Source of the DNA: UBA5420 sp964485345
Lineage (GTDB): Bacteria > Bacillota > Limnochordia > Darwinibacteriales > Darwinibacteriaceae
Assembly (NCBI GenBank): GCA_964485345.1
Contig: CAZAJB010000001.1
Coordinates: 1-64,000 of the forward strand
Direction of reading: 5' to 3'
DNA length: 64,000 bases
Shown here: piece by piece, positions 51,080 to 59,557 of the stretch
Numbering within the stretch: the stretch's first letter is position 1
Layout: each line of letters starts with the position of its first letter
Made by a program: the position numbers and the translations under genes
Notes under the pieces: model-generated
Databases searched by the model: none
Seen by the model: only the letters and a program-made list of their open reading frames with translations
Told to the model about the DNA's origin: nothing

Positions 51080-51109
51080 AGTCTATGAGCGGTCGGCGAG
51101 AAATGTGCC
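51080..51109 (-). promoter_or_regulatory. Sigma-E-type promoter of sigK
   Basis: Minus strand: GGCACATT (51109-51102), a 14-base spacer, then CATAGACT (51087-51080). Both elements resemble the mother-cell sigma-E consensus, with correct spacing. B. subtilis sigK is transcribed by sigma-E with SpoIIID. Confidence 0.6.
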
Positions 51110-51118
51110 TGTTCCCTT

Positions 51119-51607
51119 TCACAAGGCGAGATATTTCTGGATGGGAGCGAAGAGAGACAAACTTAGCACCACACTGACTGATCCTTGCAACAGATCCCCT
51201 GGTAAGGATACTGCTGCTGGGCCAAGGCCGTAATATAGGATGCCAACGAGAAAATAGCCAAAAACCATGACAGCCGCGGCGACGGATGTGCCCAGGATCA
51301 TGCCGGATTTCTTGGCCTTGTGCAGACGCAAGACGAACCAGCCAGCTAAGAATCCCTCCAAACCCTTGATAACAAAGGTCCAGGGCGCCCAATAGGCATA
51401 GCCGAGCAAGAGATCCGCTAAACTCGAGCCAAGGGCCCCGGCCGTAGCACCTACTATAGGACCAAAAACCAGTCCCGCTAAGAGTACAACGGTGTCCCCA
51501 ATATTCACATAGCCCCTAACACCTGGTAAGGGAACATTGACCACCATGGTGGTCACCGTCACCAAGGCGATTAGAAGTGCGGTCATGACCATTTTCTTGG
51601 CATCCAT
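51119..51607 (-). CDS. ECF transporter S component
   Basis: 162-residue integral membrane substrate-binding subunit of an energy-coupling-factor transporter, with five or six helices: MVMTALLIALVTVTTMVVNV, IGDTVVLLAGLVFGPIVGAT, GALGSSLADLLLGYAYWAP and MVFGYFLVGILYYGLG. The substrate cannot be told from the sequence. The A/A'/T module is not nearby. The start is at ATG 51607 (MDAKKMVMTALL) with AGGAG upstream. Immediately after a strong terminator, so probably its own transcript. Confidence 0.85.
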   Translation of the reverse strand: MDAKKMVMTALLIALVTVTTMVVNVPLPGVRGYVNIGDTVVLLAGLVFGPIVGATAGALGSSLADLLLGYAYWAPWTFVIKGLEGFLAGWFVLRLHKAKKSGMILGTSVAAAVMVFGYFLVGILYYGLGPAAVSLPGDLLQGSVSVVLSLSLFAPIQKYLAL

Positions 51608-51636
51608 CTCTTCAGCTCCTCGCATCATGATCACCT

Positions 51637-51677
51637 AAAAAAAAGAGGAGTCAACTGCGCGTTCAGTTTGACTCCTC
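51637..51677 (-). terminator. Terminator between the coiled-coil gene and the ECF S component
   Basis: Minus strand: GAGGAGTCAA pairs with TTGACTCCTC (10 bp) and, past a bulged A, CTG with CAG, followed by eight T residues. It lies 6 bases after the stop of the gene at 51683 and 30 bases before the ECF start. Confidence 0.88.
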
Positions 51678-51682
51678 CTACC

Positions 51683-52003
51683 TTAGACCAGGGGTCTACC
51701 TTTGAGTTTGAAAATCTCCTCGCGGAGCCACTGATTTTCGCGGAGTAAGGCGCGGTATCCCCACTCTAACTCTTTACTTTTCTTGGTCAACTCTTGGTTT
51801 TCTCGTACATTATTGTGAATCTTCGTCTCGTAATCATGAACCAATTGGGACAAAGACAACAGCTCCTGCTCCAAACGAGCCTTGCTGGCTTCTAGGGCAT
51901 CGAGGGGGGGTTCCTTCTGATACGCAGCCACCCCAGCTCTCCACACCAAGCGAATTGCCCCCCACAGAGATGAAGCTTGGGTCATCTGCTTTAGATTCCT
52001 CAC
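51683..52003 (-). CDS. Small coiled-coil protein
   Basis: 106-residue protein, family not recognised. Residues about 38-100 form one long helix with heptad-like leucines (LEASKARLEQELLSLSQLVH, ENQELTKKSKELEWGYRALL), preceded by a basic, slightly hydrophobic N-terminus (LWGAIRLVWRAGVAAYQ). It could be a structural or scaffold protein. It is followed by a terminator and follows a 75-residue ORF by 20 bases. Confidence 0.6.
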   Translation of the reverse strand: MRNLKQMTQASSLWGAIRLVWRAGVAAYQKEPPLDALEASKARLEQELLSLSQLVHDYETKIHNNVRENQELTKKSKELEWGYRALLRENQWLREEIFKLKGRPLV

Positions 52004-52023
52004 GTGTAGCCCCCTTGTTTACT

Positions 52024-52251
52024 CTATTGCACGCGCTGGTTGATCTTCTTCAGCAGGTGTGTGGCCCCCGTTTCTTGAGCCAAGCCCTTTGAGAGATCGT
52101 AGCAATATGTGGCTAGTTGCTTCTCTCCTCGCTGACAGTACTGGTCTCCCAATTGAAGAAAAACCTTGATCTTCTTACGCGGTTCTTTAGGCAAACGCCA
52201 CAAGAAGCTTAACCTCCAAATGTGCCACCGTTTCGGCGGGTCTATATCCAT
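52024..52251 (-). CDS. Small basic protein of unknown function
   Basis: 75-residue ORF starting MDIDPPKRWHIWRLSFLWRL. Its second half (KIKVFLQLGDQYCQRGEKQL, then ATYCYDLSKGLAQETGATHL) reads like one or two TPR-type helix pairs. I do not recognise the family. It lies between folT and the coiled-coil gene. Confidence 0.5.
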   Translation of the reverse strand: MDIDPPKRWHIWRLSFLWRLPKEPRKKIKVFLQLGDQYCQRGEKQLATYCYDLSKGLAQETGATHLLKKINQRVQ

Positions 52252-52333
52252 CTAGGAACTCACTCTCCACTCGAATATGATATATTATCATAGCACAAAA
52301 CGCGAACCTCTGCAATCCAGAGGCCACAATCCT

Positions 52334-52864
52334 CTAGTAGTTGGTGCCCCTACGATACGATCCGTAGGCCCGGTTGATCCAAAACATCACTACAGTGTAG
52401 ACAGGTAAGGTCACTAGGCGAGCTAAGAGCCGCATCGGTAAAATGACAAAAAAACCTTGCCCATAGAGGATTGTCAGCCAGAGCGTATTGAGAAACACGC
52501 CTGTAACCAAATCGGTGACGAGTACGGTTGCCCCGATCTGATAGAGGCCTAAGGAATCGCGACGTTTGTGCAAGATCCAACCAGGAATAACACCTGTCAG
52601 GGCCGCGCTTAAGGTAAACCCTGGGAAAAAGGCTCCGCCATGGGAGTTGATGATATAGCCAATCAAGTCCGATGCGAGACCGGTGAGTCCCCCTCCTACG
52701 GGTCCAAAGAGAACGCCCGCTAGAATAACAGGTATTTCCCCAAAACTCAGACGCAGCGCCCCTACACCGGCCACAGGAACCACAATACCAAAAATCCGAG
52801 TTAACACAATGGAAACCGCAGTCAAAACACCCAGGTTTGCCGCGTGTCTAGTTGTCAAGCGCAT
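52334..52864 (-). CDS. folT: Folate-type ECF transporter S component
   Basis: 176-residue six-helix membrane protein matching the FolT/FolT2 family: LSFGEIPVILAGVLFGPVGG, GLTGLASDLIGYIINSHGG, FFPGFTLSAALTGVIPGWIL and LLARLVTLPVYTVVMF. It binds folate outside and delivers it through a shared ECF module, which is not in this window. It follows tldE by 12 bases, leaving no room for a THF riboswitch. Confidence 0.85.
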   Translation of the reverse strand: MRLTTRHAANLGVLTAVSIVLTRIFGIVVPVAGVGALRLSFGEIPVILAGVLFGPVGGGLTGLASDLIGYIINSHGGAFFPGFTLSAALTGVIPGWILHKRRDSLGLYQIGATVLVTDLVTGVFLNTLWLTILYGQGFFVILPMRLLARLVTLPVYTVVMFWINRAYGSYRRGTNY

Positions 52865-52876
52865 TGATATAGCCTC

Positions 52877-54235
52877 CTAATTACCTGCAACGGATAGATG
52901 ACGAATCAAAAGCGAGGGAGAACCAACATGGCCTCTAGAACTGGGACTGCCAAATTCCAAATCGGACCCGATCGCCTCCACCGCCTCAAGCAGCTTGAAG
53001 AAGTTGCCAGCGATCGTTATCTGCTCTATGGGCCGAACAATCGCACCGTTTTCCACAAGATAACCATAGGCGCCCAAGGAAAAATCCCCAGAAACAGCGT
53101 CTGCTCCTGAATGAAGCCCTTGTACATTAATGATGATGATTCCGTCTCCCATTCTTTCAATCAGGGCCTCATAATCCAGAGTCCCAGGTTGGATAAAGAA
53201 ATTGGTGGGCGAAATGCCCACGGGTGACTTAAAGGATGCTCTTGACGCATTTCCTGTGGACTCAACACCGTCTTTCTTTGCCGTTTTGAGGTTGTGTAAG
53301 AAGGTGATGAGCTTACCCTTCTCGATCACGTTCTTCGCACGTGTCGCCACACCTTCACCGTCAAAGGACGCTGAGGCACCACCATTCTTCAAGAGAGGAT
53401 CGTCAACTAGGGTCACCAGAGTACTCGCAATCGGCTGCTCCAATTTGCCCGCTAGGAGAGACAAGCCTTTTTGCACTGCTTCCGCCGAAAAAACGGAAGC
53501 AAAGGTGGCTAGTAGATCCTGGGCGACATCGTGGCGCAACAACACCGGGTAGTCGCCGGAGGGGAGGCTTTCTGCACCTAAGAGAGAGGTTGCCTCTTGG
53601 ACAGCCTCCCGGGCAAGCTTTTTCGCATCAAATTGCGCCCAATCGTTCCCGAACACCATGCGTAACCCTGTTTTTACCTGTTCGCCCTGGCGCACCACTG
53701 CGGAGACAAAACTATACGCCCCATTTCTCCGGAAGGACTGCTCCAATCCCTTGGTATTGGCCATGTATACTTCCGTTTCGCCGTACCCGGCTGTGGCCCA
53801 GTTCACCATGGAAACACGCTCGTCGGTGGCAAAGGCTTCGGTTTCTAGGGTTTTAGCAAACTCAATCTTCTCTTCTGCTGTTACAGCCTCGATCCCCGGA
53901 TCAAACGCTACCACCTCTGGGTATTCTGGAGAACCGGGGAAAAACTCAATATCATCATCGGAGTCAATGATCTGAGCATTGGCTTTGGCCCCATCGATCA
54001 AGAGATCCACGGACTCGTCATCCAAGGTCTCGGCATAGGCATAGCCAACCTTGCCTTGAAAGCGTGCCCGAAATCCTACTCCCTGCTCCACACTGACTCT
54101 GTAGTCATCTACTTCCTTTTGGAAAATGCGGGTAGAGAAGCTCCTGGAATGCGAGAAATAGATCTCCATCTCTTCGAGCCCTGCCCCTTGCCCAGCTTGG
54201 AACACTCTACTCTTGAATTCTTGAATTTCCATCAT
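52877..54235 (-). CDS. tldE: TldE/PmbA metalloprotease-like subunit
   Basis: 452-residue partner of TldD; the TldD-TldE heterodimer is a protease that matures modified peptides and degrades unfolded peptides in E. coli. TldE lacks the zinc motif, as expected. Family segments: GAKANAQIIDSDDDIEFFPG, FASVFSAEAVQKGLSLLAGK, TRAKNVIEKGKLITFLHNLK and VSGDFSLGAYGYLVENG. Its start overlaps the tldD stop by 4 bases, so the subunits are coupled. No RiPP precursor is evident beside it. Confidence 0.94.
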   Translation of the reverse strand: MMEIQEFKSRVFQAGQGAGLEEMEIYFSHSRSFSTRIFQKEVDDYRVSVEQGVGFRARFQGKVGYAYAETLDDESVDLLIDGAKANAQIIDSDDDIEFFPGSPEYPEVVAFDPGIEAVTAEEKIEFAKTLETEAFATDERVSMVNWATAGYGETEVYMANTKGLEQSFRRNGAYSFVSAVVRQGEQVKTGLRMVFGNDWAQFDAKKLAREAVQEATSLLGAESLPSGDYPVLLRHDVAQDLLATFASVFSAEAVQKGLSLLAGKLEQPIASTLVTLVDDPLLKNGGASASFDGEGVATRAKNVIEKGKLITFLHNLKTAKKDGVESTGNASRASFKSPVGISPTNFFIQPGTLDYEALIERMGDGIIIINVQGLHSGADAVSGDFSLGAYGYLVENGAIVRPIEQITIAGNFFKLLEAVEAIGSDLEFGSPSSRGHVGSPSLLIRHLSVAGN

Positions 54236-55623
54236 TTAGCCCCCTTTCGCCCGCCTACAGTGATCTCGCTTACCCGAATTGTGGGCTGACCTACATCAAC
54301 AGGAATCGAACCACTGAGAGAACCGCACATGCCTTGACCTGTGGCCAGATTCGAGGCGATCATGTCAATTCTTTGCAGAATCTGTGCCCCCTGCCCGATG
54401 AGAGTACCGCCACGTACAGGCTTTTCTATCTTGCCATTGCGAACAATGTAACCCTCGGCGACGGCAAAGTTGAACTCCCCCGTGGCCGGGTTCACAGAAC
54501 CACCGCCCATATGCTTAGCAAAAAGGGCGTACTCTGTATTACTGATGATTTCGTCCTTGGAGGACTCACCTGCACAAATGAACGAGTTGGTCATGCGCGA
54601 CGTTGGAGCATACTGGTACGACTGCCGTCTCGAGCTTCCGGTAGGTTCCATTTCCATGCGGCGAGCGTTGAGTTTGTCGATCATGTAACCCTTGAGAACT
54701 CCGTTTTCTATTAACACATTTCTCCTGGTCTTGGCGCCCTCATCATCCACATTCTGAGAACCCCAGGCATTGGGAATCGTACCATCATCAACCGCGCTTA
54801 CCAATGGACTTGCCACCTGCTGACCTAACTTACCGCTAAAGACAGAAGCACCCTTGGCTACACTCGTAGCTTCTAGTCCGTGGCCGCAAGCCTCATGAAA
54901 AATCACCCCGCCGAATTCATTGTCGATAATCACCGGGTATTTTCCACTTGGGGCATAGTCTGCGTTGACCATGGTCACAGCACTGTGCGCCGCATCACGG
55001 GCTATCTCTTCCACATTAATATGATCGAACAACTCAAAACCCCTGTGTCCACCGGGACCGCGAAACGCGGATTGTTTTTCGTTGCCCTTGCTTGCCACAG
55101 CGTTGATGCCTAGGCGCGTTCGAACTCTGCGATCTTCAACCAGCAATCCTTCGGAGTTGGCGATCAAGACATTTTGTTCCGTATCCATGTAGGTGATAGC
55201 GACCTGGGTAACCTGGCTATCATACTCTGCCGCGGCCAGATGCGCTCTTTTCATGATACCGACCTTATCTGTGTGAAGCACCTGGGCCGGTTCGAGACGC
55301 ACTGGATTGAACGCCTCAACACGCAGGCGCTCCAGAACAATATTGTTGATCTGTGGCGCACCACTTAAGGCGGCTGCGGCTTCTAGAGCTACTTTCAACA
55401 GGTTCTCTCTGCTGGCATCATTGGTGTAAGCGTACACACTCCGAAACCCTTGGAAAATGCGAATCCCTACTCCATAATCACGTCCGCTTACTCCCTCTTC
55501 TACCGAACCATTCAGCATACGAAGATTCGTTCCCCTAGTATCTTCCATAAAGATCTCGGCGAAATCTCCCCCTGTGGATACAGCGGCTAGTAGTACATCG
55601 GTTATCAGTCTTTCTGTGAGCAA
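54232..55623 (-). CDS. tldD: TldD zinc metalloprotease subunit
   Basis: 463-residue catalytic subunit of TldD-TldE. The zinc motif HEACGH lies in GGVIFHEACGHGLEATSVAK (about 236), with NSFICAGESSKDEIISNTEY and NPATGEFNFAVAEGYIVRNG further on. The start is a TTG at 55623 (LTERLITDVLLAAVSTGGD) behind GGGAGGG. It is divergent from the small ORF at 55740 across a palindrome-containing region. Confidence 0.94.
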   Translation of the reverse strand: MLTERLITDVLLAAVSTGGDFAEIFMEDTRGTNLRMLNGSVEEGVSGRDYGVGIRIFQGFRSVYAYTNDASRENLLKVALEAAAALSGAPQINNIVLERLRVEAFNPVRLEPAQVLHTDKVGIMKRAHLAAAEYDSQVTQVAITYMDTEQNVLIANSEGLLVEDRRVRTRLGINAVASKGNEKQSAFRGPGGHRGFELFDHINVEEIARDAAHSAVTMVNADYAPSGKYPVIIDNEFGGVIFHEACGHGLEATSVAKGASVFSGKLGQQVASPLVSAVDDGTIPNAWGSQNVDDEGAKTRRNVLIENGVLKGYMIDKLNARRMEMEPTGSSRRQSYQYAPTSRMTNSFICAGESSKDEIISNTEYALFAKHMGGGSVNPATGEFNFAVAEGYIVRNGKIEKPVRGGTLIGQGAQILQRIDMIASNLATGQGMCGSLSGSIPVDVGQPTIRVSEITVGGRKGAK

Positions 55624-55645
55624 ATGAAACCCTCCCTCTTATCTA

Positions 55646-55676
55646 TGGTATAATTGGTGAATACTACGTATTCACC
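55646..55676 (+). promoter_or_regulatory. Extended -10 promoter with adjacent perfect palindrome
   Basis: TGGTATAAT (55646-55654) is an extended -10 on the plus strand. Directly after it, GGTGAATAC (55656-55664) and GTATTCACC (55668-55676) form a 9-bp perfect dyad with TAC between, which would cover the start site. It looks like an operator of a dimeric repressor controlling the small ORF at 55740 and possibly tldD. Confidence 0.55.
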
Positions 55677-55739
55677 CCGGAGTTTTCCTGCAATGTAAAC
55701 ATTCAGACAGATTGAAACGATTGATGAAAGGGTGTCGAC

Positions 55740-55925
55740 ATGGAACCAAGAGATATTGTCTGGAGATTAATGGATCGCCTCAGTGAACTGCAGAAGCTTT
55801 GTGACGAAAGCATTCAAGACCTCCACCCCAAACAGAATGCCGACCTAATATCGAGTATCGAAGAGTGCGAACGGCTCTGCCGTACCCAAATCAACACCAT
55901 GAACCGTATTGCGAAGAAGTACTAA
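55740..55925 (+). CDS. Small helical protein of unknown function
   Basis: 61-residue ORF beginning MEPRDIVWRLMDRLSELQKL, predicted to be two helices with paired cysteines (LCDES and ECERLCRTQ). AAAGGGTG lies six bases before the ATG and an extended -10 promoter lies about 90 bases upstream. Family not recognised. It converges on the GIY-YIG gene, overlapping it by 35 bases at the 3' ends. Confidence 0.55.
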   Translation: MEPRDIVWRLMDRLSELQKLCDESIQDLHPKQNADLISSIEECERLCRTQINTMNRIAKKY

Positions 55926-56259
55926 CCCTCTTCCTTGGGTGAGCCAGTGGAACCTTCAATAGGTGGGAGCCACAAGAGCAGTCCGAAGAACCAAAACCAG
56001 GCATAGGAAAGAGTGTTCCTGGGATCCGGAGCAACGCATGGACTAGAAGACACTCCCCATTCTTGGGCTGATCATAGAATAAGGCTGCACCTAGGTATTC
56101 TGCGCTAGCCCTGAAATAATCAATATGCCAATGAAGCTTCTTGTCTAAGCGGCTGTGCCTAGCCACCCTCTGCTCTAAGTTGCGCTGAGCGCTCCCCGCG
56201 TAGGCATAAACCCCTTGCTCACAGGAGAACGTTCCGAGTTTCCCAACGCCAATCGACAT
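55891..56259 (-). CDS. DUF123 / GIY-YIG-type protein (5' end uncertain)
   Basis: The frame encodes GVYAYAGSAQRNLEQRVARH, KKLHWHIDYF and GFGSSDCSCGSHLL, matching the DUF123 GIY-YIG-like family, sometimes fused to endonuclease III elsewhere. The first ATG (56259) is too late: the family's opening GVYLLWLYLP lies upstream in the same frame to about codon -13, and GGAGGAGG occurs before an in-frame ATA at 56310. No ATG, GTG or TTG is in frame there. Either a rare start codon or a small sequence change is involved. Activity as a nuclease is unproven. Confidence 0.75.
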   Translation of the reverse strand: MSIGVGKLGTFSCEQGVYAYAGSAQRNLEQRVARHSRLDKKLHWHIDYFRASAEYLGAALFYDQPKNGECLLVHALLRIPGTLFPMPGFGSSDCSCGSHLLKVPLAHPRKRVSTSSQYGSWC

Positions 56260-56405
56260 CGTTTGTGGGAGGTACAGCCACAGCAGATAGACGCCTTGAT
56301 TACTCCCTATGGCAACCGACCTCCTCCAAGAGAATTATTCTAGATTAGGAAGGTTTTCCCTTCGGTTAACGAGAAATAATAGACGCAAACTGCAAAGGAG
56401 GGAAA

Positions 56406-57464
56406 TTGGTGGAAATAAAGCAAGTCTTTCGAACCCTGAGTGAAGCCTCAGGCGTTTCCGGTTACGAACACAATTTGACCTCAACCCTTCAGGAACATTG
56501 TCCCTGGGCTGATGAGATCAAGACTGACAAACTGGGCAATGTAATCATGTTGAAGAAAGGTCACGGCACCAATCCTAGACCGAAAGTCATGTTGGCCGGC
56601 CATATGGATGAAATCGGCCTGATTATTACCAAGATTGAGAAGGACGGTTTTCTACGATTTGGTACGATTGGTGGTTTTGATCAACGTGTTCTGCTAGCGC
56701 AAGAGGTTGTTGTTCACGGCAGAGAGTCACGAACCGGTGTTATTGGAGCGAAACCTCCCCATATTCAAGTGGCTGGAGAGCAGGGCAAATCTGTAAGCAT
56801 GGAGGATCTCTTCATTGATATCGGTTTTGATAGTAAAGCACAAACTGAAGAGCATGTAAGTATCGGGGACCTCGTAACAATGAAACGAGATGTCTTGGAT
56901 CTACAAGGCTCCTTCATGGCTGGCAAATCCTTTGACGATAGGGCGGGTGTTGCAGCTATTTTTGAATGCTTTAAGGTGCTAGCCGGAATCTCCCATGCAG
57001 CAGATGTTTATGGTGTAGCCACAGTTCAAGAAGAGGTAGGTCTGCGTGGGGCCATCACTAGTACATACGAGATTGTCCCTGATATTGGAATTGCCATTGA
57101 TGTGAGTTTCGGTGACTCCCCTGGTCTACCCGAGAGTGACACGATCAAACTCGGTCAAGGTCCGGGCATTGCCATTGGACCACATGTTCACCCGAAAATA
57201 CATGCTCGCATGGTAGAGACTGCGAAGGAGTGGAATATCAGCTTTTCGCCTGATCCTTCTCCCTATCCTGGAGGAACGGATACTTACGCTATTCAAGTGG
57301 CCCAGGCAGGCGTTGCCACAATTCTGCTGTCCATCCCCCTCCGCTACATGCACACACCTATCGAAACCTTAGACTATGAAGACGTGAGACAAACGGGCCG
57401 CTTGATGGCCATGTTTATAGCAGGCTTGAACAACGACTTTGTGGAGGGATTAACATGCTTTTAG
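56406..57464 (+). CDS. M42-family metallopeptidase 1
   Basis: 352-residue glutamyl-aminopeptidase/endoglucanase-type enzyme that forms a large cytoplasmic tetrahedral peptidase. Metal and catalytic residues: His/Asp in AGHMDEIGLII, Asp in KSFDDRAGVA, the Glu pair in VQEEVGLRGA, Asp in AIDVSFGDSPG and His in RYMHTP. The start is TTG 56406, or GTG 56409, after AGGAGGG. First of three tandem M42 genes, overlapping the next by 10 bases. Confidence 0.93.
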   Translation: MVEIKQVFRTLSEASGVSGYEHNLTSTLQEHCPWADEIKTDKLGNVIMLKKGHGTNPRPKVMLAGHMDEIGLIITKIEKDGFLRFGTIGGFDQRVLLAQEVVVHGRESRTGVIGAKPPHIQVAGEQGKSVSMEDLFIDIGFDSKAQTEEHVSIGDLVTMKRDVLDLQGSFMAGKSFDDRAGVAAIFECFKVLAGISHAADVYGVATVQEEVGLRGAITSTYEIVPDIGIAIDVSFGDSPGLPESDTIKLGQGPGIAIGPHVHPKIHARMVETAKEWNISFSPDPSPYPGGTDTYAIQVAQAGVATILLSIPLRYMHTPIETLDYEDVRQTGRLMAMFIAGLNNDFVEGLTCF

Positions 57465-58480
57465 CCCGATTAACTGAAGCCAATGGTGCACCGGGACAAG
57501 AGGGCGACGTGCGTGATTTAATCCGTGCAGAAATTGAGCCCCATGTCCACCAAGTAAAAACGGATGCCCTAGGTAATCTGATCGCCATCAAAAACCCTGA
57601 TGCCCCAGGACCAAAGGTAATGTTAGCAGCCCATATGGATGAAGTGGCCCTGATGATTGTGGGCATAGAGAGCAATGGTTATCTCAAGTTTCGCCCCATT
57701 GGCGGCGTGGATCCTAGGGTCTTGGTTGCTAAATCTGTCGTTGTTGGTGCCAAGAAAATTGCCGGAGTCATCGGAAGCAAACCGATTCACCTCCAGAAGC
57801 CGCCCGAGAGAGAACGGGCCTTTACCATCCAAGAGTTACTGATTGATATAGGTGCCAAGAATAAAGAAGAAGCTGAACGCCTGGTGAAGCTCGGTGAATG
57901 CGCCTACTTCACAACGAAGCATGAAGAAATGGGCAATGGGAAAATCAAGGCCAAGGCTTTGGACGACCGCGTTGGCTGTGATCTAGCCATTCGCCTGCTC
58001 CAAGAAGACGTCTCCTTCCCACTGATTGCAGCCTTCACGGTACAAGAAGAAGTAGGACTCCGAGGCGCTGGAGTTGCCACCTATCAGATTAAGCCCGATT
58101 TGGCCTTAGTCCTCGAGGGCACAACAGCCTCCGATGTTCCTGGAACTGACGAGCACAAACACGCCACAACGGTAGGTGCCGGTCCTTGCATCACCGTAAT
58201 CGACCGTGTTTCCATCCCACACCCTCCCCTAGTGCAAGAACTCTTTGCCTTGGCTGAGGAGGAAGGGATTAAAGTGCAGGTTCGCCGTAACACAGCGGGC
58301 GGCACCGATGCCGGTAAAATTCAAATGTCAGAGGAAGGTGTCAAGGTCGCAACGATCGCTGTGCCTTGCCGTTATATCCATTCACCAGTCTCGGTCATGA
58401 GCAAGGACGATTATGAGGGAGCATATAGGCTCGTCAGAAGCTATCTCAAGAAGCTCCAAGAAAGGGAGGCATCGAACTGA
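57455..58480 (+). CDS. M42-family metallopeptidase 2
   Basis: 341-residue paralogue with AAHMDEVALMI, KALDDRVGCD, VQEEVGLRGAG, LVLEGTTASDVPG and RYIHSPVS in order. Asp in the fourth ligand position is replaced by Glu-Gly-Thr (LEGTTA), as in a known M42 subgroup, so substrate preference may differ from its neighbours. The ATG at 57455 follows GGAGGGA. It ends TGATG, sharing bases with the next start. Confidence 0.93.
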   Translation: MLLARLTEANGAPGQEGDVRDLIRAEIEPHVHQVKTDALGNLIAIKNPDAPGPKVMLAAHMDEVALMIVGIESNGYLKFRPIGGVDPRVLVAKSVVVGAKKIAGVIGSKPIHLQKPPERERAFTIQELLIDIGAKNKEEAERLVKLGECAYFTTKHEEMGNGKIKAKALDDRVGCDLAIRLLQEDVSFPLIAAFTVQEEVGLRGAGVATYQIKPDLALVLEGTTASDVPGTDEHKHATTVGAGPCITVIDRVSIPHPPLVQELFALAEEEGIKVQVRRNTAGGTDAGKIQMSEEGVKVATIAVPCRYIHSPVSVMSKDDYEGAYRLVRSYLKKLQEREASN

Positions 58481-59475
58481 TGAAGACAGTCATCAAACAA
58501 TTAACGGAGGCCTTTGGCCCCTCGGGCTATGAAACTGAGGTTACAGAGTTAATTAAGTCGCTAGTCGAAAAACATGTCGATGAGATTAAGACTGACGTCC
58601 TAGGAAACCTGATCGCCACAAAAAAGGGATCCCCGGGCGGAAAAACCATCATGTTGGCCGCCCACACCGACGAAATTGGCGTTGTAGTCACGCACATTGA
58701 TGACAAGGGATTTTTGCGTTTTGGCAATGTTGGTGGAGTTGGCATCCCCACCCTTGTTGGCAATCGAGTCCGCTTCGCGGGCGGAGCTATTGGAACAATC
58801 TATCACGAGAAAAGCAGTTGGAAAGAGCTGAGCCTCGATAAACTCTACATCGATATTGGCGCGGAGAATAAGGCAGAAGCGTTGAAGAAGGTCAAGCTGG
58901 GCGAGTTCGGAATTTTCCATAGGGAGTTCGAAGATTTGGGAAATCGGCTGATTGCGAAAAGCATGGACGACCGCGTTGGTTGCGCAGTTCTCATCGAAGC
59001 CCTAAAGAAGATCGAGAGCCCCACAAATACCCTGTACTTCGTCTTTACGACGCAAGAAGAAGTCGGTCTACGCGGTGCCCGTACCGCGGCCTATGGCATT
59101 GAACCCGATCTAGGCATTGCGCTCGATGTGACCTTAACGGGTGACATGCCTGAAGCCCGAAGAATGGAAGTTTCTCTCGGCCATGGCGCGGCCATTAAAG
59201 TCAAGGACTCCTCCATCATTGTCCATCCCAAGGTGAAAGATCTCTTGGTGGGTCTTGCCGAAGAGAAGACGATTCCCTACCAAATGGAGGTTTTGGAGGC
59301 CGGTGGCACTGACGCAGGAGCCATTCATCTCACAAAGACGGGGGTTCCTTCTGGAGCTATTTCGATTCCCACTCGTTATGTACACTCTCCCTCGGAGATG
59401 GTGGATATTAGAGATGTGGCAGCTTGCGTTGACCTCGTGGTAGCTTTGGCCAATGCGGATCTAGCGAGCATCTAA
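58480..59475 (+). CDS. M42-family metallopeptidase 3
   Basis: 331-residue paralogue with AAHTDEIGVVV, KSMDDRVGCAVL, TQEEVGLRGARTAA, ALDVTLTGDMP and RYVHSPSEMV. All five metal/catalytic positions are present. Start overlap of one base with the second gene implies coupled synthesis, perhaps of mixed oligomers. Followed by a strong bidirectional hairpin. Confidence 0.93.
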   Translation: MKTVIKQLTEAFGPSGYETEVTELIKSLVEKHVDEIKTDVLGNLIATKKGSPGGKTIMLAAHTDEIGVVVTHIDDKGFLRFGNVGGVGIPTLVGNRVRFAGGAIGTIYHEKSSWKELSLDKLYIDIGAENKAEALKKVKLGEFGIFHREFEDLGNRLIAKSMDDRVGCAVLIEALKKIESPTNTLYFVFTTQEEVGLRGARTAAYGIEPDLGIALDVTLTGDMPEARRMEVSLGHGAAIKVKDSSIIVHPKVKDLLVGLAEEKTIPYQMEVLEAGGTDAGAIHLTKTGVPSGAISIPTRYVHSPSEMVDIRDVAACVDLVVALANADLASI

Positions 59476-59498
59476 GCAACAACGGACAGCCTAAGCTT

Positions 59499-59542
59499 AA
59501 AAGGAGCGTCTTTGATGGAAACCCATCGAAGACGCTCCTTTC
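59499..59542. terminator. Bidirectional terminator between M42 operon and chemoreceptor-like gene
   Basis: AAAGGAGCGTCTTTGATGG pairs with CCATCGAAGACGCTCCTTT over 19 bp with one mismatch and a 4-base loop. It ends CTTT on the plus strand and TTTTAA on the minus strand, between convergent genes. Confidence 0.85.
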
Positions 59543-59557
59543 CATACATAACCTGCC

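Noticed and set aside
51637..51677. A riboswitch or attenuator ahead of the ECF S gene
   Set aside because: The hairpin with T8 directly follows the upstream gene's stop, and there is no room for an aptamer; a plain terminator explains it.
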